Shown piece by piece: positions 33,654 to 42,538 of a stretch of DNA of 64,000 bases. A model generated the notes under the pieces. That model was not told where the DNA came from, did not search any database, and saw only the letters and a program-made list of their open reading frames with translations. This stretch comes from Candidatus Rhodoferax bjergmarkensis (lineage in GTDB: Bacteria; Pseudomonadota; Gammaproteobacteria; Burkholderiales; Burkholderiaceae_C): positions 372,001-436,000 of the forward strand of contig JADJFX010000002.1 in assembly GCA_016708345.1 (NCBI GenBank), given 5' to 3'. Positions within the stretch are counted from its first letter, which is position 1. Each line of letters starts with the position of its first letter. The position numbers and the translations under genes were made by a program.

Positions 33654-34655
33654 CTAATGTGCTGAGTTTAGGGCGAATTTGGCCTGGCTCACAAGTGTTT
33701 CGAGCATCAATCCGGCGTTAAAAGGGTGTTCTACCGTACGCGTGCTGGTGGCAAGCGACTTGGCCCAAGCCGTCAAACTCTGTACCGAGCCCCCAGCGGG
33801 CAAATCAACGATGTCAAAAAACCGTGGATCGGCCCCCATTTGGACCGCCAGCACGTCGTGACACAACTTGTGCAGCGCGTCCACAGCTTGCGCGGGTGAC
33901 CAGTCTTTGAGCACCGTCACATCCCCTTGGGCCATGGCTTTGGGCAAACGCACCCACGCCTGTGCATCGCGGCCTGATTTTGAAAAAAGCAAGGCATCTT
34001 CGGGGCGACCACCGGCAGCGCGCAGCAAAACACCCGCTTGTGCTGCGGACATGCCCTGCGCCTGTAGCCAGGTCAATGCACTGACAGCGTCAGGCCACAC
34101 CATGCTGTGCCCCAGGCAGCGGCTGCGTATGGTGGGCAGCAACTGGTGGGCGGCATCGCAGGCCAAAACAAACTTCACATCGCCTGCAGGTTCTTCCAGT
34201 GTTTTGAGCAGTGCATTGGCGGTGACGTTGTTCATGCGTTCAGCGGGAAACACCAAAACCGCCTTGCCCTTGCCGCGTGCGCTGGTGCGTTGCGAGAACT
34301 CCACAGCCTCGCGCATGGCATCGACCCGGATTTCCTTGCTGGGCTTGCGCTTTTTATCATCGATTTCGGCCTGCGCCTTTTCGCTCAGGGGCCAGCCCAA
34401 CTCCAGCATCACGGTTTCCGGCATCAGAACACACAAATCGGCGTGGGTTCGAACATCCACCGCATGACAGCTGCCGCAAACGCCACAAGCGCCCTGCTTT
34501 GACGCAGCTTCGCACAACCACGCCCGTACCAGTGCCAAGGCAAGGCTGTACTGGCCCAGACCAGAGGGGCCCGCCAGCAACCACGCATGTCCACGCTGAG
34601 CCAGCAGCGCGCTGGTCTGCACAGCAATCCAGGGTGCGATCGCAGGCGCACTCAT
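33654..34655 (-). CDS. holB: DNA polymerase III delta-prime subunit
   Basis: A 333-residue clamp-loader subunit. It has a degenerate nucleotide loop 'LLAGPSGLGQYSLALAL', a zinc module 'GACGVCGSCHAVDVRTHAD', and the conserved 'ALLKTLEEPAGDVKFVLA' and 'LLPTIRSRC'. Delta-prime is part of the clamp loader that places the beta clamp on DNA. ATG 34655 overlaps the tmk stop (ATGA) and is preferred to the longer frame at 34706. The mltG-tmk-holB-pilZ-tatD order is typical. Confidence 0.93.
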   Translation of the reverse strand: MSAPAIAPWIAVQTSALLAQRGHAWLLAGPSGLGQYSLALALVRAWLCEAASKQGACGVCGSCHAVDVRTHADLCVLMPETVMLELGWPLSEKAQAEIDDKKRKPSKEIRVDAMREAVEFSQRTSARGKGKAVLVFPAERMNNVTANALLKTLEEPAGDVKFVLACDAAHQLLPTIRSRCLGHSMVWPDAVSALTWLQAQGMSAAQAGVLLRAAGGRPEDALLFSKSGRDAQAWVRLPKAMAQGDVTVLKDWSPAQAVDALHKLCHDVLAVQMGADPRFFDIVDLPAGGSVQSLTAWAKSLATSTRTVEHPFNAGLMLETLVSQAKFALNSAH

Positions 34656-35317
34656 GCCAACCACCCCTTGATTTGAACTGCCTTCAAAACATCTTGCCAG
34701 ACGCACTCACGCGAATTGTCGGCATTGATGCGGGCAAAACGGGCGGGAGATTCGATCATTCGCTGCAAATAGCCTTCTGAAACACGTCTGAAAAACTCCA
34801 CCGGCTGCGCCTCGAACTTGTCTGGCGCACGCGCACTCGCCAAACGCTGGGCTGCAGTTTCGGCCGGCAGGTCAAACCACACCGTCAAATCAGGTTGACG
34901 AATGAAATCAGCCCCTTGCGCAGGTACCACCTGCACCCATTGCTCTAGTATTGATAGCAACTGAAGGTCGAAACCGCGCCCGCCACCCTGGTAGGCAAAG
35001 GTCGCATCGGTAAATCGGTCACACAAAACCACGTCGCCTCTGGCCAGGGCAGGCTCTATCAACTGCTGCAAATGGTCACGCCGTGCGGCAAAAACCAGCA
35101 AAGCCTCGGTCATGGCGTCCATTGCGTCATTCAAGACCAGCGTGCGCAGCTTCTCGGCCAGCGGTGTGCCGCCCGGTTCACGGGTGAGGGTAACAGCCCT
35201 GCCCTGCACCCGAAAAGCTTGCGCCAAACCCTCGATGTGGGTGGACTTGCCTGCGCCATCGATGCCTTCAAAACTGATGAAAAGCCCGCCCTGCGGTTCT
35301 GGGGTTCCTGGTGTCAT
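34652..35317 (-). CDS. tmk: Thymidylate kinase
   Basis: A 221-residue kinase that phosphorylates dTMP to dTDP. It has P-loop 'ISFEGIDGAGKSTHIEGLA', 'TLTREPGGTPLAEKLR', the DR(Y/F) motif 'VVLCDRFTDATFAYQGGGRG' and the LID region 'LASARAPDKFEAQ'. I chose ATG 35317; a GTG at 35344 would overlap the mltG stop and add nine basic residues. It overlaps holB by four bases. Confidence 0.95.
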   Translation of the reverse strand: MTPGTPEPQGGLFISFEGIDGAGKSTHIEGLAQAFRVQGRAVTLTREPGGTPLAEKLRTLVLNDAMDAMTEALLVFAARRDHLQQLIEPALARGDVVLCDRFTDATFAYQGGGRGFDLQLLSILEQWVQVVPAQGADFIRQPDLTVWFDLPAETAAQRLASARAPDKFEAQPVEFFRRVSEGYLQRMIESPARFARINADNSRECVWQDVLKAVQIKGWLA

Positions 35318-35340
35318 GCGTCGAATTTTTTTTCTGGGGC

Positions 35341-36342
35341 TCACTGCCCACGTTGGTATTTATTGACCGCCTGATTGTGCTCTTCCAGGCTGACGCTGAA
35401 CTGGCTGGTGCCGTCGCCGCGCGCCACAAAATAAAGCGCCTTGGTGGAAGCCGGTTGCACCGCCGCCAGCAAAGCGGATTTGCCAGGCATGGCGATCGGG
35501 GTGGGCGGCAGCCCGCTGCGGGTGTAGGTGTTCCAGGGGGTGTCGGTTTGCAAATCACGTCGGCGCAGATTGCCATCAAAACCATCACCCAGGCCGTAGA
35601 TCACGGTGGGGTCCGTTTGCAGCATCATCCCCTGGGCCAGTCGGTTGGAAAAAACACCGGCAATCATGGGTCGGTCGCTGGCGCGCCCGGTTTCCTTTTC
35701 GATGATGCTGGCCAATATCAAGGCCTGTTCTGGTGTTTTCAGGGGGCTGTTTGGCTGGCGCAGGCTCCAGGCCGCTTCCAGGCGCTTGTCCATGGCCCGC
35801 ATCGCGCGCCGCAGAACCGCCAAATCACTGCTGCCCTTGGCGTAAGTGTAGGTATCCGGGAAAAACCGCCCCTCCGGGTGAACCCCCGGTTTTCCCAGTT
35901 CTTTCATGATCAAATTAGCCTTCAGCGCTTGTGTATCGGGCTTGAGTTGCTCTGCTTTTAATAGTGCCGCACGCACCTGGCTGAACTTCCAGCCCTCCAC
36001 CAGCGTGACGGCATACAGGGCCTCCTCGCCGCGCACCAGTTTGCGCAAAATGCTGCGTGGGCTGACACCCCGCTCAAGCTCATAGCTGCCAGCTTTGATC
36101 TGGCGTGCCTCGCCCGAGAGCCGAAACCACCAGTACAAGAGTGTCGGGCTAACCTGCAAACCCGCGTCATTGACGGCTTGCGCCACCCCGCGCACCGAAG
36201 TGCCCGGCTCGACCGACAGGTCAACTGACTCGGAACTGGCACCCAAGCCGTGGTTGATCCACCAAAGGGCACCGCCTGCCGCCAAGGCTGAAAGTAAAAA
36301 AAATACCGCAAAGAGACGACGCACAGCCCTACAGCCTTCCAT
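35341..36342 (-). CDS. mltG: Endolytic transglycosylase MltG
   Basis: A 333-residue inner-membrane protein of the YceG/MltG family. One N-terminal span ('LFAVFFLLSALAAGGALWW') is followed by a LysM-like region and the catalytic domain with Glu in 'LILASIIEKETGRASDRPMI', 'GVFSNRLAQGMMLQTDPTV' and 'NTYTRSGLPPTPIAMPG'. It cuts nascent glycan strands and limits peptidoglycan chain length. It heads the mltG-tmk-holB-pilZ-tatD minus-strand run and is divergent from ygfZ, as in many proteobacteria. Confidence 0.95.
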   Translation of the reverse strand: MEGCRAVRRLFAVFFLLSALAAGGALWWINHGLGASSESVDLSVEPGTSVRGVAQAVNDAGLQVSPTLLYWWFRLSGEARQIKAGSYELERGVSPRSILRKLVRGEEALYAVTLVEGWKFSQVRAALLKAEQLKPDTQALKANLIMKELGKPGVHPEGRFFPDTYTYAKGSSDLAVLRRAMRAMDKRLEAAWSLRQPNSPLKTPEQALILASIIEKETGRASDRPMIAGVFSNRLAQGMMLQTDPTVIYGLGDGFDGNLRRRDLQTDTPWNTYTRSGLPPTPIAMPGKSALLAAVQPASTKALYFVARGDGTSQFSVSLEEHNQAVNKYQRGQ

Positions 36343-36371
36343 GTGATCAAGCGGCGATCATAATTCAGCCC

Positions 36372-37301
36372 ATGAAAATCGAACTCAATGGCGTTGTGCC
36401 ACTGGCCCAGTTGGGCATCATCAAAGTAGAAGGCGACGATGCCGCCAAATTCATCCACGGCCAGTTGACGCATGATTTTGTGTTGCTCGGGTTGGACCAG
36501 GCGAGGTTGGCGGCCTTCTGCAACGCCAAGGGTCGCATGCAGGCGAGCTTTATTGGCTTCAAACGCAGCCCAACCGAGATTTTTTTGGTCTGCAGCCGTG
36601 ACATTCTTTCGGCCACCCTCAAGCGCCTGTCCATGTTTGTCATGCGGGCCAAGGCCAGGCTTAGCGACGCCAGCGACGACTACGCACTGTATGGACTGGC
36701 CGGAAATGCTATTGAATTAATAGCTGCTTGCGCAGACTCTGCTTGGTCCAAGACCGATATTGGCCATGTAAATTTGATTTGCCTGTACCCGGCTGACGGC
36801 GTCAGGCGCGCCCTGTGGGTGGCACCCAGGAACGAGCCTGCCCCGCTGGGAACCGCGCTGAATGAACAGGACTGGGCGTGGGCTGAAGTACGCAGCGGCA
36901 TCGCCATGGTCACCGCGCCCATCGTGGAAGCCTTTGTGCCACAAATGCTGAACTATGAATCCGTGGGCGGGGTCAATTTCAAAAAAGGCTGTTACCCCGG
37001 CCAGGAGGTGGTGGCGCGCAGCCAGTTTCGCGGCACCCTCAAGCGCCGCGCCTTTCTGGTGCATTCAGACCAGAGCCTGAAGGCGGGGGACGAAGTATTT
37101 CAACCGGGAGATGACGAGCAGCCTTGCGGCATGGTGGCGCAAGCCGCCAGCGTGCCAGCCGGGTTGGCCGCCAGTGGTTTTGATGCCATAGTGTCACTGC
37201 AAATCTCCGCCGCGCAAGCCAGCGAACTGCACCTGGGCAGCCCCGGCGGTCCACGGCTGAGCCTGTTGCCGCTGCCCTACCCCCTGCTTGAAGATATTTA
37301 A
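36372..37301 (+). CDS. ygfZ: Folate-binding Fe-S assembly factor YgfZ
   Basis: A 309-residue GcvT-like protein with the signature 'KKGCYPGQEVVARSQFRGT' containing the conserved Cys, plus 'FIHGQLTHDF' and 'NAKGRMQASFIGF'. YgfZ uses tetrahydrofolate and supports assembly or repair of certain Fe-S clusters. An in-frame dispersed-repeat copy at about 36700-36740 supplies 'NAIELIAACADSAW'. It is convergent with the LysR gene, with seven bases between stops. Confidence 0.93.
   Translation: MKIELNGVVPLAQLGIIKVEGDDAAKFIHGQLTHDFVLLGLDQARLAAFCNAKGRMQASFIGFKRSPTEIFLVCSRDILSATLKRLSMFVMRAKARLSDASDDYALYGLAGNAIELIAACADSAWSKTDIGHVNLICLYPADGVRRALWVAPRNEPAPLGTALNEQDWAWAEVRSGIAMVTAPIVEAFVPQMLNYESVGGVNFKKGCYPGQEVVARSQFRGTLKRRAFLVHSDQSLKAGDEVFQPGDDEQPCGMVAQAASVPAGLAASGFDAIVSLQISAAQASELHLGSPGGPRLSLLPLPYPLLEDI
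36700..36740 (+). repeat. Dispersed repeat copy inside ygfZ
   Basis: AATGCTATTGAATTAATAGC followed by TGCTTGCGCAGACTCTGC. The first arm is a good GCTATT...AATAGC palindrome; the second arm is shorter than in other copies. Confidence 0.7.
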
Positions 37302-37308
37302 CACGGAT

Positions 37309-38205
37309 TCAGGCATTGAACAATTCTGTTCTGGCCGTCTGCGTGATGGCCGCCACACAGGGGTGCGTGATGCGCCGCTCGACCGAGATGGCATAAAACT
37401 CTTCAACCACTTCCGAGGTGTTGCCCAAGCACTCGACGCCATACTGGGCACACGTTTGGGGGGCCAGCACCGAGGGGGCCATGAACACGCCGCGACCTTC
37501 GCCGCCAAAGGCTTTCATCAGGGCGGGGTCTGCAAATTCACCAATCACGCGCGGTTGCAACTTCAGCTTTGCCAGCCATACGTCCAGTCGCCGTCTAACG
37601 GCTGAAGATGAGCCTTGAATCAGCATCGGAGCACCGTCCAGACAGTGGGGAAAGTCGCCTGTAAACGTACTTTTTAACTCTGGGGTGGCAAAGAAACTCA
37701 TGGCCGTGTTGCCCAGCGCATGGTTGAAGGCTTTCACACTGGTTTGCTTGCTCATCGGCTCATCGGCTATCACCAAATCCAAGCTGTGAACAGCGATTTG
37801 GGCCAGCAGACTTTGAAAGTCGCCTTCATGGCAGATCAGCCGTACGGGTTCAGGCAGACTCAGAGCTGGTTCCAGCAGGCGGTAGGCAATGGCCTTGGGC
37901 ACTGAATCGGATATGCCGACCCGAAAGTCGAGCACGGCCTGGTCAACACGCGCTTTGCCGATGGCCGCTTTCAATTCAGCGCTCAAGGCAAAGATTTGAT
38001 CGGCGTAGTCGAGCGCAATGCGTCCGTCTTCCGTCAGTTCCAAGCCGCGGCCCGATTTGCGAAACAGGGCGCACCCCAGCTGCGCTTCAAGCAGCTTGAT
38101 CTGCCCAGAGAGCGTCTGCGGCGTGGTGTGCAGTTGCTCGCCAGCGCGCATGATGCCACCCGACTTGGCCGCTGCCCAAAAGTAGTAAAGATGCTTGAAA
38201 TTCAT
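37309..38205 (-). CDS. nhaR: LysR-type transcriptional regulator, NhaR-like
   Basis: A 298-residue regulator. The HTH region 'MNFKHLYYFWAAAKSGGIMR' and 'TTPQTLSGQIKLLEAQLGCA' matches NhaR more than typical LysR proteins, and 'YPQ'-type effector-domain segments follow ('GISDSVPKAIAYRLLEPAL', 'CHEGDFQSLLAQIAVHSLDL', 'LVIADEP'). NhaR responds to sodium in E. coli, but orthologues in betaproteobacteria lie in varied contexts. It is divergent from an AMP-ligase gene; paired direct repeats just before its start may be its operator. Confidence 0.88.
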   Translation of the reverse strand: MNFKHLYYFWAAAKSGGIMRAGEQLHTTPQTLSGQIKLLEAQLGCALFRKSGRGLELTEDGRIALDYADQIFALSAELKAAIGKARVDQAVLDFRVGISDSVPKAIAYRLLEPALSLPEPVRLICHEGDFQSLLAQIAVHSLDLVIADEPMSKQTSVKAFNHALGNTAMSFFATPELKSTFTGDFPHCLDGAPMLIQGSSSAVRRRLDVWLAKLKLQPRVIGEFADPALMKAFGGEGRGVFMAPSVLAPQTCAQYGVECLGNTSEVVEEFYAISVERRITHPCVAAITQTARTELFNA

Positions 38206-38208
38206 TTA

Positions 38209-38259
38209 TTCGATTTATACGAAGTAATACTTCTGATAATTCGAATTTACACGAAGTAT
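38209..38259. promoter_or_regulatory. Paired direct repeats between nhaR and the AMP-ligase gene
   Basis: TTCGATTTATACGAAGTAAT (38209-38228) and TTCGAATTTACACGAAGTAT (38240-38259) are about 31 bp apart centre to centre, three helical turns. Each half also contains inverted parts (TTCG...CGAA). This fits binding of a LysR tetramer in a divergent promoter. The assignment is inferred from position. Confidence 0.6.
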
Positions 38260-38356
38260 CGGATCGCCTAAATTCGGCGCTCTGTCAATTTTTTAGGTTC
38301 AAGCGTTTTGTGAACTGAAAAATTGGCTCATCACAATTTAAAAAAAGGATCTCACC

Positions 38357-40036
38357 ATGGCCGATTCGAATCTTATTTTGGACTTTGTTTTTCAGCACGA
38401 GGTCAAGCGTGCCAACCAGGTTTTCCTGACCCAGCCGACTGGCGGCGGGCAAACGGTGGATTACACCTGGCACCAGATGATGGACCAGGCGCGGCGCATG
38501 GCCACCCACTTGAAAGCACAAGGGTTTGAGCCCGGCGCACGCATCGCCATCCTGTCCAAAAATTGCGCGCATTTCTTCATGGCAGAGCTGGCCATCTGGA
38601 TGGCCGGTGGCACTACCGTGGCCATTTTTCCGACTGAAACCGCAAGCACCGTGGCTTACGTGCTGGAGCACAGCGGAGCCAGTTTGCTGTTTGTCGGCAA
38701 ACTCGATACTTGGGAGCAGCAAAAGTCCGGCGTGCCTGCGGGCTTGCCGTGTATTGCATTCCCCTTGGCACCCAAAACAAACTACCCAACGTGGGACGCC
38801 ATCGTGGCAAAGGCGACGCCACTGGCAGGCAAGGTGCGGCGCGCACCCACCGATATTGCGTTGCTGATGTACACCTCTGGCTCCACCGGCACACCCAAGG
38901 GGGTGATGCACAGTTTTGCGGCCGCGACTGCCGCTGCCATTGGTTTTGCCCGTTATATCCAAAGAGAAATGGGGGCGGATGCGCCAATTCGCCTGCTTTC
39001 TTACCTGCCACTGGCGCATATTTTTGAGCGCGCCCTGATCGAATGCGCGTCCTTGGTGGCGGGGTCACCCCACATTTTCTTTGCAGATTCCCTGGACACC
39101 TTTTTGGTGGATTTGAACCGCGCAAGGCCCACCTGTTTTGTGTCCGTGCCCCGCTTGTGGCTCAAGTTCCAGCAAGGTGTTTTTGCCAAAATGCCACCCC
39201 AAAAACTCGATCGCTTGCTGGGTATTCCTTTGCTGGGCCGATTGGTCGCACGCAAGGTGCTCAAAGGTTTGGGGCTCAATGAGGTCAAATTGGCCGCAAG
39301 CGGTTCAGCCCCCATTCCGCCCGCGCTGATTGACTGGTACCGCCGTTTGGGCCTGAACCTGATGGAAGGCTACGGCATGACCGAGGATTTTGCCTATTCG
39401 CACTCCTCCACCCCCTCCCTCACGGCCCCCGGTTGCGTCGGTGCCCCGATGGACGGCGTCAAGGTTCGACTCAGTGACGAAGGGGAAATCTTGATCAAGT
39501 CGCCAGGCCAACTGGTCGGCTATTACAAGCGCCCGGATCTGGATGCAGAGGTGTTTACCGAGGACGGCTACTTCCGTACCGGTGACAAAGGTGAGCGCAG
39601 TGCCAACGGTGTGCTCAAGCTTACGGGCCGGGTCAAAGAGCTTTTCAAAACCGCCAAGGGCAAGTATGTAGCACCTGCGCCGATTGAAAACAAGTTCAAT
39701 GCCAACCCGCTCATCGAAATGACCATGGTGTCGGGTGTGGGTCAGCCTTCTGCCTATGCCATGGTAGTGCTGGCAGAAAATATTCGCCCCAAGGTTGGCG
39801 ATGCGGCGGTGCGCGCGCAGGTTGAAAAAGAGCTGACAGATTTGCTCAAGTCGGTGAACAGCACTCTGGCTGACTACGAAAAACTGCAAATGGTGGTAAT
39901 TGCCCGCGAGCCTTGGTCGATCGAGAATGGCATGTTGACCCCCACCATGAAAATACGCCGCAACCGCATTGAAACAGCCACCGAGGTTCACGTTGAAGGC
40001 TGGTACGCCCAAAGCGGCAAGGTGCTTTGGGCTTAA
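38357..40036 (+). CDS. AMP-binding acyl-CoA synthetase
   Basis: A 559-residue adenylate-forming enzyme with P-loop 'LLMYTSGSTGTPKGVMHSF', 'LLSYLPLAHIFERALIECAS', A8-like 'YFRTGDKGERSANGVLKLTG' and 'LMEGYGMTEDFAYSH'. It resembles long-chain FadD-like ligases with the short-loop 'FKTAKGKYVAPAPIENKF'. It would activate a carboxylic acid to acyl-CoA through an acyl-AMP; chain length is not evident. AAAAAGGA precedes ATG 38357. It is divergent from nhaR. A second, different acyl-CoA ligase is at 58904-60532. Confidence 0.9.
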   Translation: MADSNLILDFVFQHEVKRANQVFLTQPTGGGQTVDYTWHQMMDQARRMATHLKAQGFEPGARIAILSKNCAHFFMAELAIWMAGGTTVAIFPTETASTVAYVLEHSGASLLFVGKLDTWEQQKSGVPAGLPCIAFPLAPKTNYPTWDAIVAKATPLAGKVRRAPTDIALLMYTSGSTGTPKGVMHSFAAATAAAIGFARYIQREMGADAPIRLLSYLPLAHIFERALIECASLVAGSPHIFFADSLDTFLVDLNRARPTCFVSVPRLWLKFQQGVFAKMPPQKLDRLLGIPLLGRLVARKVLKGLGLNEVKLAASGSAPIPPALIDWYRRLGLNLMEGYGMTEDFAYSHSSTPSLTAPGCVGAPMDGVKVRLSDEGEILIKSPGQLVGYYKRPDLDAEVFTEDGYFRTGDKGERSANGVLKLTGRVKELFKTAKGKYVAPAPIENKFNANPLIEMTMVSGVGQPSAYAMVVLAENIRPKVGDAAVRAQVEKELTDLLKSVNSTLADYEKLQMVVIAREPWSIENGMLTPTMKIRRNRIETATEVHVEGWYAQSGKVLWA

Positions 40037-40051
40037 TCTGCTGCCTTGTCT

Positions 40052-42538
40052 TTACAGGTTAATCACGAGCGGCTCGGGCCGCTCAACCCTGAAATCAACC
40101 GTAAAAACCGCTTCAGAACCGGTGCCAACATCGAGTGCGCCGCCCATTTGTACCGCCAAGTCGTGTGCGAGTTGCACGCCCAGCGAATTTTTTTGCCGGA
40201 CTTCAAAATCTTCGGGTAAACCAACGCCGGTGTCGCGCACACGCAAGCGCCAAAGTTGGGGCTCGCTCAAGGGCGTCAATTCAATCCAGATTTCGCCGGT
40301 TCGCCCTTGCGGAAAACCGTGTTTGAGGCAATTGGAGACCAGTTCACTGACCAGCAGGCCACAGGGGGTTGCTTGGTCTAGCCCCACTTGCACCGAGCCC
40401 AAATCCAGGCGCAGCTGAACGGTGCCTGGCACTGTCTGCAGCGTATTGACGGACTGGCTGGCGATTTGGCCAATGTAACGGCCCAGGTCGATGGCCGCAA
40501 AATTTCCCTTGCGGTAGATGGTTTCGTGCAAAAGCGCCATGGCCCGGATGCGTCCCTGCATATCTTTCAAAACGGCTTTGGTTGGTGCATGTTCGCTGCG
40601 CCCTGCTTCCAGACGCAGCAAGCTGGTGATGACTTGCAAGTTGTTTTTAACGCGGTGATGCACTTCATTGAGCAGCGCAACTTTTTCTTTCAACGACGCT
40701 TGCAGGGCTTCATCGGTGCGTTTGCGTTCGGTAATGTCGCTTGAGATGGCGCAGATGCCCAGCACCCCATCGGCAGCATCCTTGACCGGGAATTTAAGCG
40801 TCAGGTAGGTGTGCAAGGTGCCATCGGCGTGGTGCACAGTTTCTTCCGAGTCCACAGCGCAGCCGGCTTCCAAGGCTGCCAGGTCGTTTTGCCACAAGAC
40901 TTGCGCGACATCATTGGGAAAGATGTCAAACACATTGCGCCCGATTAACTCGTTTACAGGTGGAACATCAAGGTCCGCAAACTTGCGGTTCGCCAGCGTG
41001 ATGTTTCCCTGCAAATCCTTCATGGAAATCAAGGCCGGCGCATAGTCGAGCACGGCCCGCAACATGGTCTGATTTTTTTGGCTCTGAACTTGCGCGAGCT
41101 TGCGCTCGGTAATGTCCTGAAATGTGCCAACCAAACGCACAGCCTTGCCGTCCTGCATCTGCGCATAAGCTTGGGTATGCACCCAAATGTGCCGCCCTTT
41201 GGCAGTGATGAAGGGAAGTTCAAGATCGAATGGGGTGCCGGTGTCCATTGCCGCCTGCAGAGCTTGCAAGATGGTTGGACGAGCCTGCAGATCAAACAGA
41301 TTGATGCCTTGCTCAAAAGTCGGCTCCACCGGGAAATCTATTTCGGCAATCAGAAAAATCTCCCGGGTCCAAGAAATCTTCATGGTTTTGAGGTTCAGTT
41401 CCCAGCCGCCAATTTTGGCCAGACTTCCGGTGTATTCAAGCAGTTGTGTGGTTCGGGCCAACGCTTCTTCAACCCGGTATTTTTCAGAAACATCGCTGAA
41501 CACCAACACTACGCCAACGACTCGACCCTCGCCGTCCAGAATTGGTGCAGCGCTGTCCGCGATCTGAAATTCGGCTCCGTCGCGTGACAATAAAGTGGTG
41601 TGTTTGGCCAAACCTGCCAACTCGCCTATTTCCATCACCCGTTGCACCGGGTTGAGCAAAGGCAAACGGGTTTGCGCATCGATGATGCAAAACACTTCAG
41701 TTAAAGGGCGACCTGCTGCGTCAGCCAAGGACCAACCTGTCAGCCGCTCGGCGGTTGGATTCATGCGGGTGATCAAGCCTGCCGCATCCGTGGCGATGAC
41801 CGCGTCACCGATCGATTGCAGCGTGATGGAAAGGTTGTCATTGCTTTCGCGCAGCGCCGATTGGGCCTTGTCACGCGCGGCAATCAGCGCAGCCCAATCG
41901 ATGCGCATACGGTCCAGGTCTTGCGCCAGCCGACCAATTTCATCGGCCCGTTGCCAATCCAAAGGTGTGTCCAACTCACCGCGAGCCAGTCGCTGCGCAC
42001 TGCGCTGAAGCGCCGCCAAAGGGCGAACCAAACGCCCTTCGAACAAAAGCCAAATAAAGATAAATGAAACCAACACCTGTGCGGCGAGCGCCCAGCCAAG
42101 GGTTTTCACCTCGCGCCACAACTCGCGCTCGATACGGTCTGTGCTCAGCGTCACAACCAAATGCCCACAGTATTCACCAAGGTACGAAACATTGCGCTCT
42201 TCACGCAGCGTAGCGGCCTTGGACGAGATCACCCGCTCCCGGTGTACCGCATCCGATCCAAACTGAGTGCTCACGGTGACGCTGACAACATCGGGGTCAC
42301 GCATCACGGCGTCCACCTGCTCAGTGATGGCATCGCGGTCCATGTTCCACATCACCACGGACAAGCCGCGCGAAAGCACTTCGGCGTACTGTTGTGTCGG
42401 CGTGCGGGCACGGCGCTCAACCTCGCTTTTGAAAGGCTTGCCGATCTGAAAATACCCAACCACCAGCGCGGGCAACAAAATGGCAATGGCAGCGCCAAGA
42501 ATCAGCGTTGTGCGCAGGGAATTGGAAAACCACCTCAT
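40052..42538 (-). CDS. Membrane sensor histidine kinase with HAMP, three PAS domains and HisKA_2
   Basis: An 828-residue kinase. Order: first span (about 12-33), a periplasmic domain, second span near residue 150 ('VLVSFIFIWLLF'), HAMP (to about 220), three PAS domains (about 230-350, 370-490, 500-620), and a HisKA_2 block 'EVHHRVKNNLQVITSLLRLE' with an ATPase domain ('LLVSELVSNCLKHGF', 'VRDTGVGLP'). HisKA_2 kinases often act on stand-alone regulators. Its ATG overlaps the end of a periplasmic sugar-binding protein by four bases, suggesting that this binding protein supplies the signal. No response regulator is adjacent. Confidence 0.93.
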   Translation of the reverse strand: MRWFSNSLRTTLILGAAIAILLPALVVGYFQIGKPFKSEVERRARTPTQQYAEVLSRGLSVVMWNMDRDAITEQVDAVMRDPDVVSVTVSTQFGSDAVHRERVISSKAATLREERNVSYLGEYCGHLVVTLSTDRIERELWREVKTLGWALAAQVLVSFIFIWLLFEGRLVRPLAALQRSAQRLARGELDTPLDWQRADEIGRLAQDLDRMRIDWAALIAARDKAQSALRESNDNLSITLQSIGDAVIATDAAGLITRMNPTAERLTGWSLADAAGRPLTEVFCIIDAQTRLPLLNPVQRVMEIGELAGLAKHTTLLSRDGAEFQIADSAAPILDGEGRVVGVVLVFSDVSEKYRVEEALARTTQLLEYTGSLAKIGGWELNLKTMKISWTREIFLIAEIDFPVEPTFEQGINLFDLQARPTILQALQAAMDTGTPFDLELPFITAKGRHIWVHTQAYAQMQDGKAVRLVGTFQDITERKLAQVQSQKNQTMLRAVLDYAPALISMKDLQGNITLANRKFADLDVPPVNELIGRNVFDIFPNDVAQVLWQNDLAALEAGCAVDSEETVHHADGTLHTYLTLKFPVKDAADGVLGICAISSDITERKRTDEALQASLKEKVALLNEVHHRVKNNLQVITSLLRLEAGRSEHAPTKAVLKDMQGRIRAMALLHETIYRKGNFAAIDLGRYIGQIASQSVNTLQTVPGTVQLRLDLGSVQVGLDQATPCGLLVSELVSNCLKHGFPQGRTGEIWIELTPLSEPQLWRLRVRDTGVGLPEDFEVRQKNSLGVQLAHDLAVQMGGALDVGTGSEAVFTVDFRVERPEPLVINL

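Noticed and set aside
34940..34970. ATTGATAGCAACTG in tmk as another dispersed-repeat copy
   Set aside because: Only about 12 bases match and the second arm is missing; the encoded residues fit normal tmk.
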